Origin: Malurus cyaneus samueli
Lineage: Eukaryota > Chordata > Aves > Passeriformes > Maluridae
DNA: 64,000 nucleotides
Reading direction: 5' to 3'
NCBI GenBank assembly: GCA_009741485.1
Contig: CM019217.1
Coordinates: forward strand, 36,279,859 to 36,343,858
Made by a program: the position numbers and the translations under genes. Of this stretch, positions 49,801 to 63,769 are shown in pieces; position 1 is the stretch's first letter; every line of letters starts with the position of its first letter. Under the pieces are notes generated by a model that saw only the letters and a program-made list of their open reading frames with translations, did not search any database and was not told where the DNA came from.

Positions 49801-52440
49801 AGTATTCACACATAAAAATCTGAAGATCTATTTTTATTGCCTTAAAGCTGGACCTCAGAAATCACTTTAATATTTTAGAGCTTTCAACTCAAGGTGTTTG
49901 AAAGGACTACAGCTCCATGGGCTGCTCAATAAGTATCTGATGCTAGTTGACAATTTCTTTGTATTTTTTAACATCCTTTAGGGGATTTCCCCACAGTATA
50001 CTTGCCTAATTTCTCACAGATTCTTGGGAACTCATGGAAGTTTTATATATACATGTCAAGATAATAACCACTTTCAGGTAAGTGCTGTCTATTAAAAAAG
50101 TACTGTCTATTCTGAAAAGCTGTAGACATCCAGAGAGCTGAGCATCTCTGGGCTGCTTTAAGGCATTGACTTTGCATTTCTTCATATGTGTATCTCAGGA
50201 AAATTCCTAAATTCTGTGTGTTGCTTATGTTAATGAAAAAATTATACACTTAATATTTTCAGTGGTATACTATTGGAGACTGAACAGTTTTTCAGAATGC
50301 GAAACCAGGAACCTTCTTTAAAGGATTTCTTTTTTAAGCATTCCTCCTAAAAGTTATGATTTTTTTCTGATGAGGTTGATAAAAATAGCTTGAGCCTTCC
50401 AATTTTCTTAAATATGAAATTACTGTGATGCCCTTTAAAGAGAAATTGTACCGTTTATTCAGAGCTGGTGATCAGTGAACAAGACAATATTGTCAGACTT
50501 CAGTGGTGCAGTATCAGGCCTCATAACAACAGTCACTCCTGCTTTTTCTCTAACTTTTAAATTCAAATTATTTTATTGGCACTTTTCTCACGGAAGTTGC
50601 ATTTTTGCACCTTATGTAAGGTTTTAAATGTTCAAAGCATTTATCAATAAAGTAATTAAGCATATTGTTAAGCATTGCTAATTTATTTAGACACCATTCA
50701 AAAGATATAACATCACACTATTTTCTGCTCATTAAGTATTTAAACTGTCCAAGACAAAATTTTTAGATGGAAGTGTTTTTTCTTCATGTATAATATCCTT
50801 TATTCCTTCTACATATGCCAATTTATTGATCTATTAATCTTTCTCCTTTGCAGTACAGCAAAGAAACAATACAGAGCAAATGAATGAAAAGACAAGAGAC
50901 CAACCAGCATTGATAATATTGAATCACAATCAATACCTCTGAAAAAATTTTCCTCATGCCTCCCTCCATTCTTGTTGAAATGTTGCTTAAAATTTCTTCA
51001 GGTGTCCAGCAAATGTTTCACAGCAAACATTTACATGTCCGTATCCCTGAAAGAAATTACAAACATTTTCATTGTCTTGCTAATTGTCCTTCTTTGAGCC
51101 AAGGATATTCTCGTGCAATAGCGATACATATAAGATAAAAATACTGCATTAAAAGTAATCAATTAATTGAATTAAGGTTTGTACAAGAACTCTGAGACTT
51201 TAAAGAAAATCCAACAAGTCATTTCCTCAAATAAAGGAACTGTTAATTAATATACTCTTACAAACCATTCACTCACTATGCGAGGAATGACCTGCCATAG
51301 ATTTTTTTACACATAATAAAGAGTTAAACCTGTGAGTATTGGTACTTAAACAACCTTATAAGCCTGTGCAAGACTGACATGGCTATAAAAACTCAGTTCC
51401 TCACTAATAAATCACTCCCTTTCTTTATCTTAATAGCACCAGCATAAAACCGATAGGTAACAGTTACTGTCCAGATTTATGGTGATGTAACTGAGGTCAG
51501 CACTTGGATCCATATGTTTGTGTGGTTATTTCTGTGCATACTTAAAACTTTGGACAATATAGAACAAAAGAGGCTGTAAACAAAAGAGAACAAAGTTCCA
51601 ATAATAATTAGTCTGAATGCCCAATACAAAGCATCTGTGAACAAACAGACAGACTGGTATCTCTACTTATATTTAAAGGCATATGTTGAGCAGGGGGAAA
51701 GGAAGCACAGTGTAACACAAACCAATAAACTGACTTTCACTGCTGTCCTGCTCTGCCTCTGAACAGGCAAGTGACACCAAATTGCATAGCACAGAATGAT
51801 GAGGGGTTTCAAAAAGTCTGTGGAATAGAAAGTAGAAGACCCTGTAGCTCTGTTCTCAAAAGAAAATCAGTCATATTGAACACAGATCAAATCAATGAAC
51901 ACCACAAAATACAAAACTCCTCTGAACATGCACCAATCAATTGCAGAATGCTTTTGTTTAATCTAGCTGGAAAAAAAATGCCATGACTTTTTGTCGGGAG
52001 CACTGCATTTCATATAGAAAAAAAATTTGTAAACACACCTTTAGTATGTGGATGGAGAACAGGACACATCAATTGCTTTCAAAAGCATTTTTGAAGAAAG
52101 ATAAGTTGCATTTATTTTGCTTCAAGTATACACGTAGAAGCACATTTCTTCCCAAAACGCATTTTGTTTATAAATAAAAACAAACAAAAGATCTCCTAAC
52201 CCTCCACTGCTCTCCTCACCCTTCCACAAAAGATCTCCCTCCACCCTTCCTGTCCTCCCAAGTTGGAAGGATTCCAGAAAGTCTCCAAGAACAAACTTTA
52301 GAAGGAGGTCCTAGTTAAAATATTGGCAGCACATAAATTTGTCTTTTTAATGGCAACCACTTTACATTGTTTAGCACATTTAGCAGAATTTAAAGATGAA
52401 TTTAATATACTAACAAGCTCTCAGAAAAAGCCTGTGAGGT

Positions 52441-52461
52441 GGAGGGGGGGGCCGGGGGGGG
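52441..52461 (+). repeat. G-run, potential G-quadruplex
   Basis: Two 8-base G blocks separated by CC, after GGA, all on the + strand. Such a run can fold as an intramolecular G-quadruplex. It stands alone in AT-rich sequence. Confidence 0.75.
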
Positions 52462-53279
52462 AAATGGTGAGAAATGAAATATATAGTCACTGCCAACAGG
52501 TCTTGAGCAAGCACTGCATGAGCAGGTGAAAAAAAAATCTAGTGACAGTGAAGAGCTTGATGACAGCTCTGGGTCTGCTCCCCTTATTCAACTGTTTCCA
52601 CTTATATTCACTTCTGCATCTGTTATATATTATGGGGTGGTTTCATTAGTAGCTTTGCATCCACTGAAGCAGGTGAGCATGTGTTCAAAAGACAATTGAA
52701 AAAATAAATAAGACATTAAAAAGAAAACATGAAACAGTTCAGAGCAAAGCAGAACAAAGCATGCTCTTTGCAAATAAGGGCATCTGCATTTTAATTGTGT
52801 CTATGCCATTTGAATGGAGGTAAAATTAGAAAAAACAGTTTAAATTTAAATTAAATCAGGGAAGGTAAGTTGATGCATACAATCTTTCTTGGCAAGGACT
52901 TCTCAAGAAAAACAGAGAATATACACATTTAGCACCTGCAAGCATCTATCATAAAATGATCTTCCTTAAGTAATTTTCCTTATCTTCCCATTCTTCTACT
53001 TTAACCAATTATTTACAACTCACTTGATAATTTTGCCTGTTTTCCTCTGTATTTATGTGTTGGCAGAGGTCTCACATGAGGAATCCAAGTACATAGTTTC
53101 AGGGAGAAGAGTTGATTCCCCACAAAATGTCTTTCCTGAATATGAACTCTTTGGCCTAGAATGATGAATTTATGCTTTTGGTTTCCAACTGTTCTTGGAA
53201 GGAAAAGAGAAAAAAAAAGAAAAAAAGTAACCCACAGAGTTGTAGACAAAGTATTTATCTCTTGAGTTGTATGTAAATA

Positions 53280-53325
53280 GGGTTTTTTAGGGTTTTTTTT
53301 GTTTCGGTTTTGGGTTTTTTTAAAT
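53280..53325 (+). repeat. T/G-rich low-complexity patch
   Basis: T runs of 4-8 alternate with GGG, including TTTTTTAGGG and GGTTTTGGG. It is low complexity and not a canonical TTAGGG telomere array. Confidence 0.7.
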
Positions 53326-56300
53326 CTATATTACCTGTATTTTAATTCCTTAACTGCTGGTTAGGAAAATATGCGGGTTTGCATTTGAGACTATATGCAA
53401 AAGTATTAAAATAAATTATAACAATTGAATTTTTTTTTTGTACTGCTGAGAGTACATAGTTCTGATAGGGACTGTCAAACACTCCACTGCCCAATAAATT
53501 GTAATTTCACATCTAAAAAGTCTAGAGGTGCAGCAGAACCACTTAAGCACTTGACCAGCCCCTCTCTCAAAGGAATACAAACATCTGCGTTAAAGTGCGG
53601 TTACATGATTCATTGTCTTGTCTTCAGACAGTAAAGTCAGTTTAAGATGTGCCCATGCATTTCCTCCCTGACCCCAGCCATTCCTTGCTTCCTTTTAGCT
53701 GCTTCCTGAAATAAGCAAATAATAGAAAACTCTTAACAAAAAAAATCTTCGGTGTTTAGGTGTTTTACCTACAGTTAAATGCCTCTTCTTATTTGTAATC
53801 ACAGATGAAAACACTCTCTAAGTTACCTACTTATTGGAAGGAAGATGCTTTTCACTCAAAACACACATGGTGGTGATGTCTATAAAGTAATCCAGAGGAA
53901 ATTGTCTGGGCCATAAAGACAAAAAAATCCATGAAATTATGGTCTAGCCATCAAGAAGTTCACAGAGAGACACTTTACATTCCATTTGCTTTTCCCAAGA
54001 CTGCTTACCTTGTAGCTGTACATATATAGCAATAACAAGTGAAAAGTTTTGTGAAGTAGGGAAAAAACCATCAAACCACACCCCATTCTATAGATTAGTG
54101 GATAGCAAAATCTCTGAGAAAACTACTACATCTCTGAAGACACAATGCAAAAGGCAAGTCATAGAATCAGAATCAGTTACAAATGACCTCCAGATCATCA
54201 ATTGTGTGCAGCTCTAGACTATATGAATTTTTATTTTAATGTTTCTTTCTAATTTGGTGGCTCTTGTGAGAGTTTGGTGCTTATTCATCTTTCAGTTGAT
54301 GCCATCTTTCTTCAAACTTACTTTAATAATGCCTTTGAATCCTCCTGTTACTCTAATTTATAAGGCAACATCATTGTTCATATACAAAAAAGGAGATAAA
54401 CCACACCTAATGTTACTAAAAAATGTAGATGGGTTCTTTCTTAAAAACAAATATCATACAGAAGAGGACATATCATGACTTACTCAGTGAAACCAATTCA
54501 GCTCTTGAAAAATATATGAATGCTAAACACACATTTCAAGAACGGCAAGGTTTCTATAAGCATAGAATTTTGAGTAATAGTAGAAAATGCTTCTCTGAAA
54601 ATATTTTCCAACAGTCCACAATCCTGCCGATTAGGCCAATGATCATAATTTTGTTCAAATTACAGTCACAGCATAAAATTAAAAATACAAACCACTATAA
54701 GATTATAATACATACCATTAAATTAATTTCTCACTGACTACATGGTAGCCTCACAGGGGGAACCAGATTTGTTTTCATTTTTGGTCACATATTTGGCAAA
54801 TTTACTGATACCCCTGAAACATTAACAAATTAACAAAAACAAAAACAACAGTTTGCCATCTGCTGGAGGTGGGGTGCAAAAACTTTCAAACAACTGATGG
54901 GCATTCAGTCTACGAGGGCAGACTGGGTCTGACCCAAATCAGAGCATACAGACTGTACACCACAGAGTCACACTGGCTGCAAAGGAGTAAAATCTCTCCA
55001 CAGGGACAGAATGGATACAGGTTGAGGAGACAAGATAATGTATAAATGATTCAGGGGGATTTAGGCAAGAAAATAGGTATAATCTCTTTAGATACAGATT
55101 TGTCAACTTTTGTCAGTTCATGCTCATGCTTTTTTTCTCCAGAACATTGAGATAAAAATAACACATCACAGTGCTGTCATAAAAATAAATGAAAATTCAA
55201 ATACATAATTTTAATGTATTTTTTGGTGATTTTAAACAGAAAAAGTTTTATCATTTTCAAGAAATTTACAAAACCAACTTTTGCTGACTGTTTTTATAGA
55301 ATTTGCTGGCCTCTTTTGTGTAACCAGAATTCATCACCTTCATTTTGACATACAAAACATTTCACACAGCTGCAGAAACACTGGAAACACTTGTTGCTTT
55401 CAAGTTCCTGAAGGTATTTTAAACAAGTATATCTCAAAATCTTGTTTCATAGAGGAAAAGAGCTTGAATAGAAGAGATTATTCCAAGACATTTGTTTCTT
55501 ATTCAGGAAGTAACCTACCTTTCTTAGTCAAAATATTTGAATGGATGAATGCACACCTCAAAATGGTGCTGTTGTGATTAAATCTTCAACATTCTGGTAC
55601 ATGAAAACACTAGCATTATATTCTTAACCGATGTATTGTTGGAACAGTTTTATATTCTTTGGAGAAATGGCGGAGTATGATTTATCATCCCTGACTCAAG
55701 TGAAATGATACTGAATGGAGTGCTGTCAGTGATGAACAACAATTCCAGCTGATTGAAATTTTCAAAAGTAAAAGACAGCATCATTTCACTATTCAACAGT
55801 TTGGAAAAACAGGCTGGAGTGCTGAAACATGCCAGAATTTCTACAACTCATGGCCTTCCATTATCTGCTTCAAGCAAGGGAATTACAAAATGCAGATGAT
55901 GGGACCTGAGGCTACATTCTGTAATTTTCATCATCTCTGAGGAAGGATTTGAACACAAGTGCAACCTTACACAGAAACTACTTTTCTAAATGATATAGCA
56001 TTATTATACAGAAGCACTCAAAGTTAGATGTTTTCAAATCCTTGCAACTTGAAACCCAGACTTCCAATATACTGGGTCTGAATCTCTCTAGCACAAGAAA
56101 AGGCTAAGAAAAGGATAATTTTTAATGAGATATTTCAACTGAGAAATACATCAGTTTCAAAATTTGTGAAAAACTGGTGAAAATAACATGTCAGGCTTTA
56201 AAATCTTCACATACTTATTCCAGTGAAATAACTCCTAGTGGACTTGAGGTCTCTGCTTTTGATACCAGATCATCAGGGAATAAAGAAGTAAACCTTGTTC

Positions 56301-57439
56301 ACATTATAATATCTCTCAAACGTTTTAAAACTTGACTACTTTCTAGCTAAAGAATAAAGGAGAATAAGAAATTTCCCTCATTAAAGAACAAATACTTAAA
56401 CTTATTCCCCCTCCCCACCTCCCCCTTTTTCTGACATTTTAACATTAATATCTTGGAGGCTTAAGTTCTAGTCAGCATTGCATTAACTGTTGCTTTAACA
56501 AGTGTTAATGCGGTTCCTGCCTTTCCTCTAAAGACCTATAAAAACACAGTACTTTCAAAATTAAGGTAAAGACATAAATCTTGGCTCCAGGTGTTCCTGA
56601 ATCACTCCATAATCTGAAATTAAACTAGTCTTGACCAACTCTGAATAAAGTTTGAACGCAGTATAGATTTGTACTAAGTTAAACTACCGGAAGAATGAGT
56701 ATATGAAACAAACCAAAACTTACTGACATATTTACCTTCTGGAAGGCATGCTAAATGAACTTTAATACCAGATTTGAAAATCCAGCTGTAAAAGGAATAT
56801 GCACACATGATTAATGAGTGCTGAACACCATCCAGATCACATACTTGTAAGAATTACAGCAAGCAATCAAAATTCCACCCTTTGTAACAATTCAATTTAA
56901 ATAAGAATTGCAGTTACTCTTCCATTTTAAGTCCATAGCTATTCTATGGTTCCCACATATCAGAAAAACCAGCTTAGTGAGAGTATAAAACATTTCAGCA
57001 AAACAGACATAAGCAACCTTTTCAAATATCCTTTCTTAGTGCAGAGTGCACAACTTCTTTAATGCCAACCCTAACACAATCCTTCTGAGTCTGTACCCAC
57101 TAATCATGTTTCTACTTTGAAGGAATTTCTGAATGTCTCCCCTATCCCCCAGCTGCTACTACCACTCACTAGAAAATCCTCCCTCATTATCTTGACTGAT
57201 TGCTTCAATTAGTGAGCAACTCAGTCACTTACATTATGTTCTATGTTTCAATTCTAGGAAAGTAAAGGTTCACTGATACACTTCAGGTTTACTTAATTAG
57301 AAGGAAAATTAACTTAAATGCTCTATAGACATGGTGCTGGGTTAGACTGCTTGAGTAATGCTGATAAACTGTTTGTCAAGACTTTCCTTGATCACAGATT
57401 GCTTTCTTGGGCTGACAAGCTCAGTATGAGCATTTGCAG

Positions 57440-57650
57440 CCCAGAAAGCCAAACACACCCTGGGAGGCATCAAAAGCAGTGTAAACAGCAGGTTTGTCAC
57501 AAGGACGGAATTGTGCCCCACCTGGAGTGCTGCATCCAGCTCTGGCATCCCAAAATAAGAACATGGACCTGTTGGACCGAGTGCAGGGGAGGTCACAAGG
57601 CTATTCAGTGGGCTGAAACATCTCTCCAGTGGAGACAGACTGAGAAAACA
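57440..57650 (+). mobile_element. CR1 LINE internal ORF2 fragment
   Basis: Blocks such as CCTGGGAGGCATCAAAAGCA, CCCCACCTGGAGTGCTGCAT, CCAGCTCTGGCATCCC, ACATGGACCTGTTGGA and GGAGACAGACTGAGA follow the end of the CR1 reverse-transcriptase frame in sense orientation. The copy is truncated at both ends and lacks the 3' tail. The open frame 57318-57680 spans it but is not an intact protein. Confidence 0.87.
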
Positions 57651-60600
57651 CAGGTTTTTTGCAATATAAGAAATCCATAAAAATCAAATTTGAATAGCAA
57701 ACTGAATAGTCTTCAGGTTCAGCAATAGTTTTAACAATTAGGTATTTACTGTAAAGCTTTTTAACAGTAATACCATTTAAGAAAGAAATAAAAATGAGAC
57801 AAAGATCCTGTGTATTCTGTGGGATTCTGACTTCTGATTTCTCAAGACAACTCTAAGATTCAGGTAGCTACTAGTAGAATAGTAGTAATTATAAAGTGAC
57901 ATCTGTCATGCTCTATAAACAATTGTTAATGGCCTTTCCATTGCTTTTTCCAAGTAAATGAACGATCCCATCTCTAGTCAACAGTAGCAGTTAAACTCTC
58001 TGCTGAGGTGACAATTATGATACAGTGTTTTGTTAAAAACAGCCCTTCACCTAACCCCTTTTGCCCTATTTGGAAATGCAACATATCTTACTTTTCTTAG
58101 CTCTCAGCTTTCAGACCAACCTGAGCTTAAACAAACTTCTAGAAGCATCTGAGTACCTAAAAAGATGGGGAATCTAAGGCAAATAAACCAATCCTATGAT
58201 AAGAGATTGAATTAGCAAGCATGTACATTAAAGTAGAAGAAATGTCACAGAAGTACTATGGATAAATAGTGGAATATTATCATTTTAGAAAAGGAAAGAA
58301 GTGGGTTCAGCTGGTTTGCTCCAGTACATGGATATGGAAAGGAAATCAGAAGACTTCTACTTTTCTCAGAATTATTAAACACTTAATTGCTTTACCAGTG
58401 AAAACTAGCACATCAAATTTCAAGAGTATTAAAGGAAGGCACAATACATTCAGATGCATTCAGATGAATATATAATGTGAAGAAAATAACAAAGCCTAAT
58501 GAAGAAGAGTTAATCAGACCGCATAAATTAGATTGGGCAGATTATTTGTAGCGAATTGTGTTGTCACAAATGTGGCCCACCAATACATCAAAGAAGTACT
58601 GAAGCTTTTTCTAAGCAGAAGCAGTTTGGACCAGCTGCCCTTCATTATGCGTTTCTAGCTTAGCTGAGGGTTAGACCTCAAGTCTCTGATGACAGATGTT
58701 TGAGTAATACTTTATTTGGTTGCTTTGCGAGAAAAGGCTTAAATGATTGCCTTTGTTGACAGGAATCTTAACATTAACTTGAATTTGCAGTGGTACCTGT
58801 TTCTCAAGTGTCATCTGATGCAATTTTAGCTCTGTAAGGAGCTTTGAAACTTGCTCAATTTCATCAGACCTTTCTATGCAGCCCTAAGGTCTCAGGCAGA
58901 CAAGTTGTTGAAGCTTAGTACCAGACAGGGCCTCAGAAAGCCAAAAAAAATCAGGAAAAGAATTCATAATGTCTTTCATACTAAACAGACACCATGGTTA
59001 AGTGAGCTGAGTGGTCAGTTTAAGGTGTTTATCTTTTTAATGGCAGTCTAAATGTAAAATCATTACCTCCAAGTTAAAGTTATCTTTAATTATTAAGTAA
59101 TAGGTTATTTTACACTTATGAATTCATGAATTGTATGAAATTTATGAATGTATGAAATACATATGAAGTTCGATTCCCTTTGAAGGATGCTGCACTCAGC
59201 TTGAAGTTGTAGTCGCTGCAGTTATGATGGCTATGCTCATTCCCTAGAATTCAAGTCTTTCTGTGACAAATGAACAATTTTCCCCAAGTCATATCAACAT
59301 TAGGTATCCAATACCCTCAAAGGACTCAAAAAGGGAAGCAGAAGCCTTTTTCAACATCTTCATTTGAATGGGATTTTTAGGTGAAAACTTCTTTTTCATA
59401 TTACGCTTCCAAAATTCTCCTTTACAGATGATATTTCATACAGAACCAACATGCCATAAAGAACCCAATGTTTGACCTAACAAAGATAAAAAAGATTTAA
59501 AAAAAATAAAATAGTTTTGGTTGGATAAATCAGGAGGAAGAACTAAAGAAAGAGAAATTTATGGATATGAAAATCTGTAATTTCAAAAAGGTTGACAATC
59601 ATAGACAATTCTGAAATTGGGGAATTCTTCTTTCACACAATTCTCTAAAATTTTTGAAATGACATTTGTTAAATGTCTGAAGAAAACTTTCAAGAGGCTG
59701 TTAGGACAAAGATTTAATGTGTACTGCCCCTACTGACATAAAGTAGAAGTATAAAATCCAAATCTATTCATAAATGTTCTGGAAGGGGTGATTATCTTGT
59801 GATATGATCATTTTGGCTGATAATATTCAGGCTCTTAAGATCAGAAATGCTGGAAAAATATTTACTGAAAATACTGAGTGACAAAAATTGTTGAAATTGT
59901 TCAATGCTGACAAACATTAGACAAGATATATGACAAATCTAATGTTATAATGATGAGTTCCAAGTTGATTATCTGCATGCAAAAGTGAGATACTGGATGT
60001 ACAGATGAGTCTAAGAGGCAAAATAGCTCCTCTGGAAAACATCAGAGACATTACATTTTGCATTGAAGAATCCAGGTTTTAAACAGGAAACAGAAGACAA
60101 GCATGCGATTTATACAGAATCCCAAGCTGACATTTACCTATCCAAATAACACTGGAAATACTCATGTTCCTGTCCTATTCCACTCTGTTCTACAAGCATT
60201 GTTTTCATACTTGAAATTTGTTGTCTGTATTTTGCCTCCACTGTTTCCCTCCAGCTGTGCAAATTATACAAATATAGCCACAATTTTACTAGTATGCTTA
60301 TCTACAGCTTCCATGGGATATTTCCCAGATTTACCTTTTCTAGACCACGACCTCTCTCATGGTTCACATTCAGCCTGCACAATGTCCTCAGTGGCCATTT
60401 TTGAAAAAAAATTATCCTAATTGATATAGAATCCCCACCAATAAAATAGAATGATTTAACAAGAATAGCACTTTTGCCATGGTACTTGACTGAACCGGTT
60501 TATTTATTCCCTCCCTTTTTCCTAGATTCACTGGACCACAAAACCTATAACAAAAGCTGTCTCTTTCTGAAATTCAAGGCATAAAAGAAAGTACTTGTAA

Positions 60601-60889
60601 GCAAAATACTCACAGATTCACCTGATACAGTAATAAACACCATTCACAATTTTTTCTTTACTGAAGGAGAGAAAAAGGCATTTGCATAAGTGCAATGCTA
60701 TTCAAAAAAGATCATGCAACGACTGAACAGGTATGTTAAAAGCCATATTATAATAATACAGCCAAAACAGTATTTCTGGCATTTCTTAAAGCTCCTGCTT
60801 TGGGATATTTTTTTTATAATTTCACATAATCACAAAATGAATTCTGTTTATCCTAGGGTATGGGCAGTGCTAATCTTCCCCCTCCCCCC

Positions 60890-60900
60890 AAAAAAAGAAA

Positions 60901-60931
<31 letters not shown>
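60890..60931 (+). repeat. A-rich run
   Basis: About 42 bases, nearly all A, after a C-rich stretch; no element body recognised. Confidence 0.9.
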
Positions 60932-61523
60932 GATAAAACCAGAAAGGAGCATCAACTTAAGAACTGGTGGCAGTTTTTTGTCCCCAGATATGTAATCCAG
61001 ACATTAAATTCAAGAAGCAGTTTCTGAAACAGAAAAGCATAGCTTCAATTTGTTAAAAAGGAAAACATTAATAGGCCAGGTATAAGGAAGGGAAGTGAAA
61101 AGGGAGTAAAACTCCCTTTCAGCTACAAAACCAGCTCTAACTGAACTTACAATATGGACTAAATGACATATGTGATAATAATTATAGCAAGAGAGTTGGA
61201 ATCATGTGCAATAAAGTGCTCATTACTGACTTCAGGAAAATCTTTCTTAGCAAGGCAATAGACACATATTTAGAGACACAAGAAATGTAACCCAGCAGTT
61301 CATATATATAGAGATTTAAAGACAATATTCTTGGATATATTTTCTCAGACATTGGAAAATATTAAATTAGAAGGATTATATCTGCAACACAGACTCCATG
61401 TTACAAATAAGAGCCCACATGAACAATAAAAAGTGAATATTAAATCGAATTTCTCTTATAAAAAAATCCATCATTTTGAAATATTCTCTCTATCACAGGT
61501 GACTGTTTTATATAAAACCTTAT

Positions 61524-61574
61524 AATATTAGGTATATAATAATATTAGGTATATAATGATATTAGGTATATAGG
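61524..61574. repeat. 17-bp minisatellite, 3 copies
   Basis: The unit AATATTAGGTATATAAT occurs twice exactly (61524 and 61541), then once with changes at its ends. Confidence 0.93.
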
Positions 61575-62102
61575 CACATCTTTATCTGAAGTTTATATTT
61601 CTAAGTGAAAAATTTTATGTGGGAAAAAACGGGCTGATTGTCAGCTTATTGGGATGTTCTTTAGTGTTTAATCTTTTCTCAAACACAAGGACCTTGTTGC
61701 ACCATTGCTCCATTATTCAAAGTTGTAATTATCTTCTCCATGACTCACAGAACTGCAGCTAATCTGTTTCCTGATAAGACAACACTGACTACTGTTATCT
61801 GGAAAAAGCAACAAATGTCAATCTTCTATGAAAAAAAAGTAGCTAAAAGACTAAACTGTTTACATCATAGTAGAGAAGTCTGTCTGCATTTTCCAATAAA
61901 CTACACCAAAATAGAAAATATATATCATACTTTATGCAGCTGCTTTTATATGCTTTATTTAGGGTCTCTATTGTGAGAACTAACTTTTAATTTTATACAA
62001 TGACTAATACTGGAGCAACAAAAAAGGAATGACCCTTTACCAAATTGTCTGACTGAACATTGAGATTTAAAAACATTTGACTCTTGGGAATGATCCTGTG
62101 AA

Positions 62103-62156
62103 GGGACAGGATGATGATCTTTGTGGGTCCCTTACAACCCAGTATATTATGTGATC
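62103..62156 (+). mobile_element. CR1 LINE 3' tail fragment
   Basis: GGGACAGGATGATGATCTTT followed by GTGGGTCCCTTACAACCCAG matches the sense CR1 3' end (GATGATCTT...GGGTCCCTTCCAAC), diverged at the final ATTCTATGAT part. Confidence 0.75.
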
Positions 62157-63224
62157 ATTTTTGCATGAATACAGGGTTACTTTACATGAAAACAGGATAG
62201 TATTTCTTAAATCACTCTAAATACAACTTCAATTTTAACAGGAAAGCATTGAGTCCATTCTATAACAGAAATCTTGAGTTCAAGTATTCCTTACTTGATC
62301 TTACCATTTCTGTTTAAAAACTAGTATTAATTATGTTTTGAACATTTTACTGGTATTTATAAACACATCCATCCCTTTAGTTCCCACAGGTAGACATAAA
62401 AATACACATCCAACGATCATGCTGTGATGCATGAGCTATTTCAACTGCACAACATGAACACCCTTTAACTTCAGCTTCCATATTCAATTAATGAGTATTT
62501 GCTGCTGCCCAAGATGTTAAGACTGGAACTACCAAACTAGCATGGTTATCAGCAAGAGCATAGTTACAGCAACAGAGATTGGCATGTTCTGACTCACAAA
62601 CTTCCTGGGTCCTCTAGCCTGTGCTGACCTCAACATCAGCCCCAGCAACAAGTCAGGACCTGAGCTCCTCATTTTATTGATAACTTAGGAAGGCTCGCAC
62701 AGGCTACAGTTACAATTTTATTTACATGGACTTACAGTGATTACTGGAGCTACCATATACTGATGAGCACAGCTGTGGTTTAAGTGTTCACATTAAACCT
62801 CACTCAGGTAGACAACAAAAAAACACACCAATTATTCTTCACTTCATGCCCCCCAACCATTAAATACATAAGCACAACAGAAATAAATACCCTAAACATG
62901 CCTGAAGGCACTCAAATGATGACAAAAATGCAAGACACTGTAAATGAGGAGCCAAATGAGTAATCAAGACAATGTAACTTAGGGACATTTTAAACTTTGC
63001 TATGTGCTAAAGTGTGCTGCTGTGGTCGGTCAGCAGAGGGCCAAAAGGTCTATCACCTAAAGCTCAGAAACCCTCTCTGACACCTGGGCAGTTTGGGATA
63101 ACCTGTCAAATTAAGATTTCTCCTCTTATTTACACGTCTGTGATTTGTACAAGATTCAAGATATTGTCACTTTCCATCTTCTTTCATTGTTAAAATGTTT
63201 ATGAAAGCATTTGCTGAAGTAATA
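62157..63224. other. Intergenic region left of CpG-rich block
   Basis: About 1.1 kb of AT-rich sequence between the CR1 tail and the CpG-rich block. Nothing recognisable. Confidence 0.6.
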
Positions 63225-63735
63225 TTGTTATGTATCTTGGTTCGTAGCAGGACAGGATTAAGTTTTTGCAGTAGCAGGGAGAGGGTGGCCACTCGTGTGG
63301 CAGCTGCGGTGACTGCGGGTGGCGGCAGAGAGCAGCCTGGCTCTGCCGTCGGCAAACACCGGCTGTGGGCAGGCTGGGGCTGCGAGCACTGCCAGACACA
63401 CGGCAGCGACTGTAGGTGGCGGCGGCAGCTCTTTCGGGGACGTAGCAAACACGAGGTTGTCGCAGTGTCGAGCTGCCTCGGGGAAGCGGCGAAACAGAGC
63501 ACATGGACAGGACAGGTGCGGACAGGGAAGGCAGGACCACAGGGAGAAAAGGAAAAGCGAGGGAGTGGGGGGAGGCCAAGGTGACCCTCAAGGCGGGCTT
63601 GGGCATCTACCTCACCAGCAAGGGGGGCAGGGGCATTGTGGAGGCGGAGGGGTGGGTGAAGCTGCCGTGACTGGCTGCCAGGCGAAACCTCCTGAGGGAC
63701 AGAGCTCCCAGCAAGCACACTACTCCCGGAAGCCA
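63225..63735. other. CpG-rich block, probably ERV-related
   Basis: The sequence switches from AT-rich to strongly GC- and CpG-rich, with roughly 25 or more CpGs, after TGTTATGTATCTTGG at 63225. Long open frames on both strands (minus 63167-63736 of 189 codons; plus 63319-63762 of 147 codons) reflect composition and match no family I know. Because a retroviral integrase frame begins within about 100 bp and LTR interiors here have the same character, I infer an LTR or internal part of the same element. A gene-associated CpG island is the alternative. I could not find a matching pair of duplicated flanks. Confidence 0.4.
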
Positions 63736-63769
63736 TCTTTTACCTTGTGGAACATATGTTGAGGCATAA

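Larger units (their letters stand above)
46818..57439. other. Intergenic region between LTR-2 and a CR1 fragment
   Basis: About 10.6 kb of AT-rich unique sequence. Apart from A/T runs, a G-rich run at 52441 and a T/G-rich patch at 53280-53325, I recognise no repeats, RNA genes or coding exons. Open frames up to about 100 codons show no known domain. Confidence 0.65.
57651..62102. other. Intergenic region right of CR1 fragment
   Basis: AT-rich unique sequence with an A-rich run and a 17-bp minisatellite. I recognise no gene. The 105-codon open frame at 60103-60420 shows no domain. Confidence 0.65.

Noticed and set aside
53280..53325. Possible interstitial telomere repeat
   Set aside because: Only single TTAGGG-like units in a T/G-rich patch; no tandem TTAGGG.
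18926..63224. Exons of genes that neighbour HPGD in other vertebrates (for example CEP44)
   Set aside because: I looked for recognisable exons on both strands and found none. The region may be the gap before such a gene, but nothing here supports a call.
63167..63736. 189-codon minus-strand frame
   Set aside because: The CpG-rich composition gives several overlapping long frames in different phases. The Pro/Ser/Arg-rich peptide has no recognisable domain.
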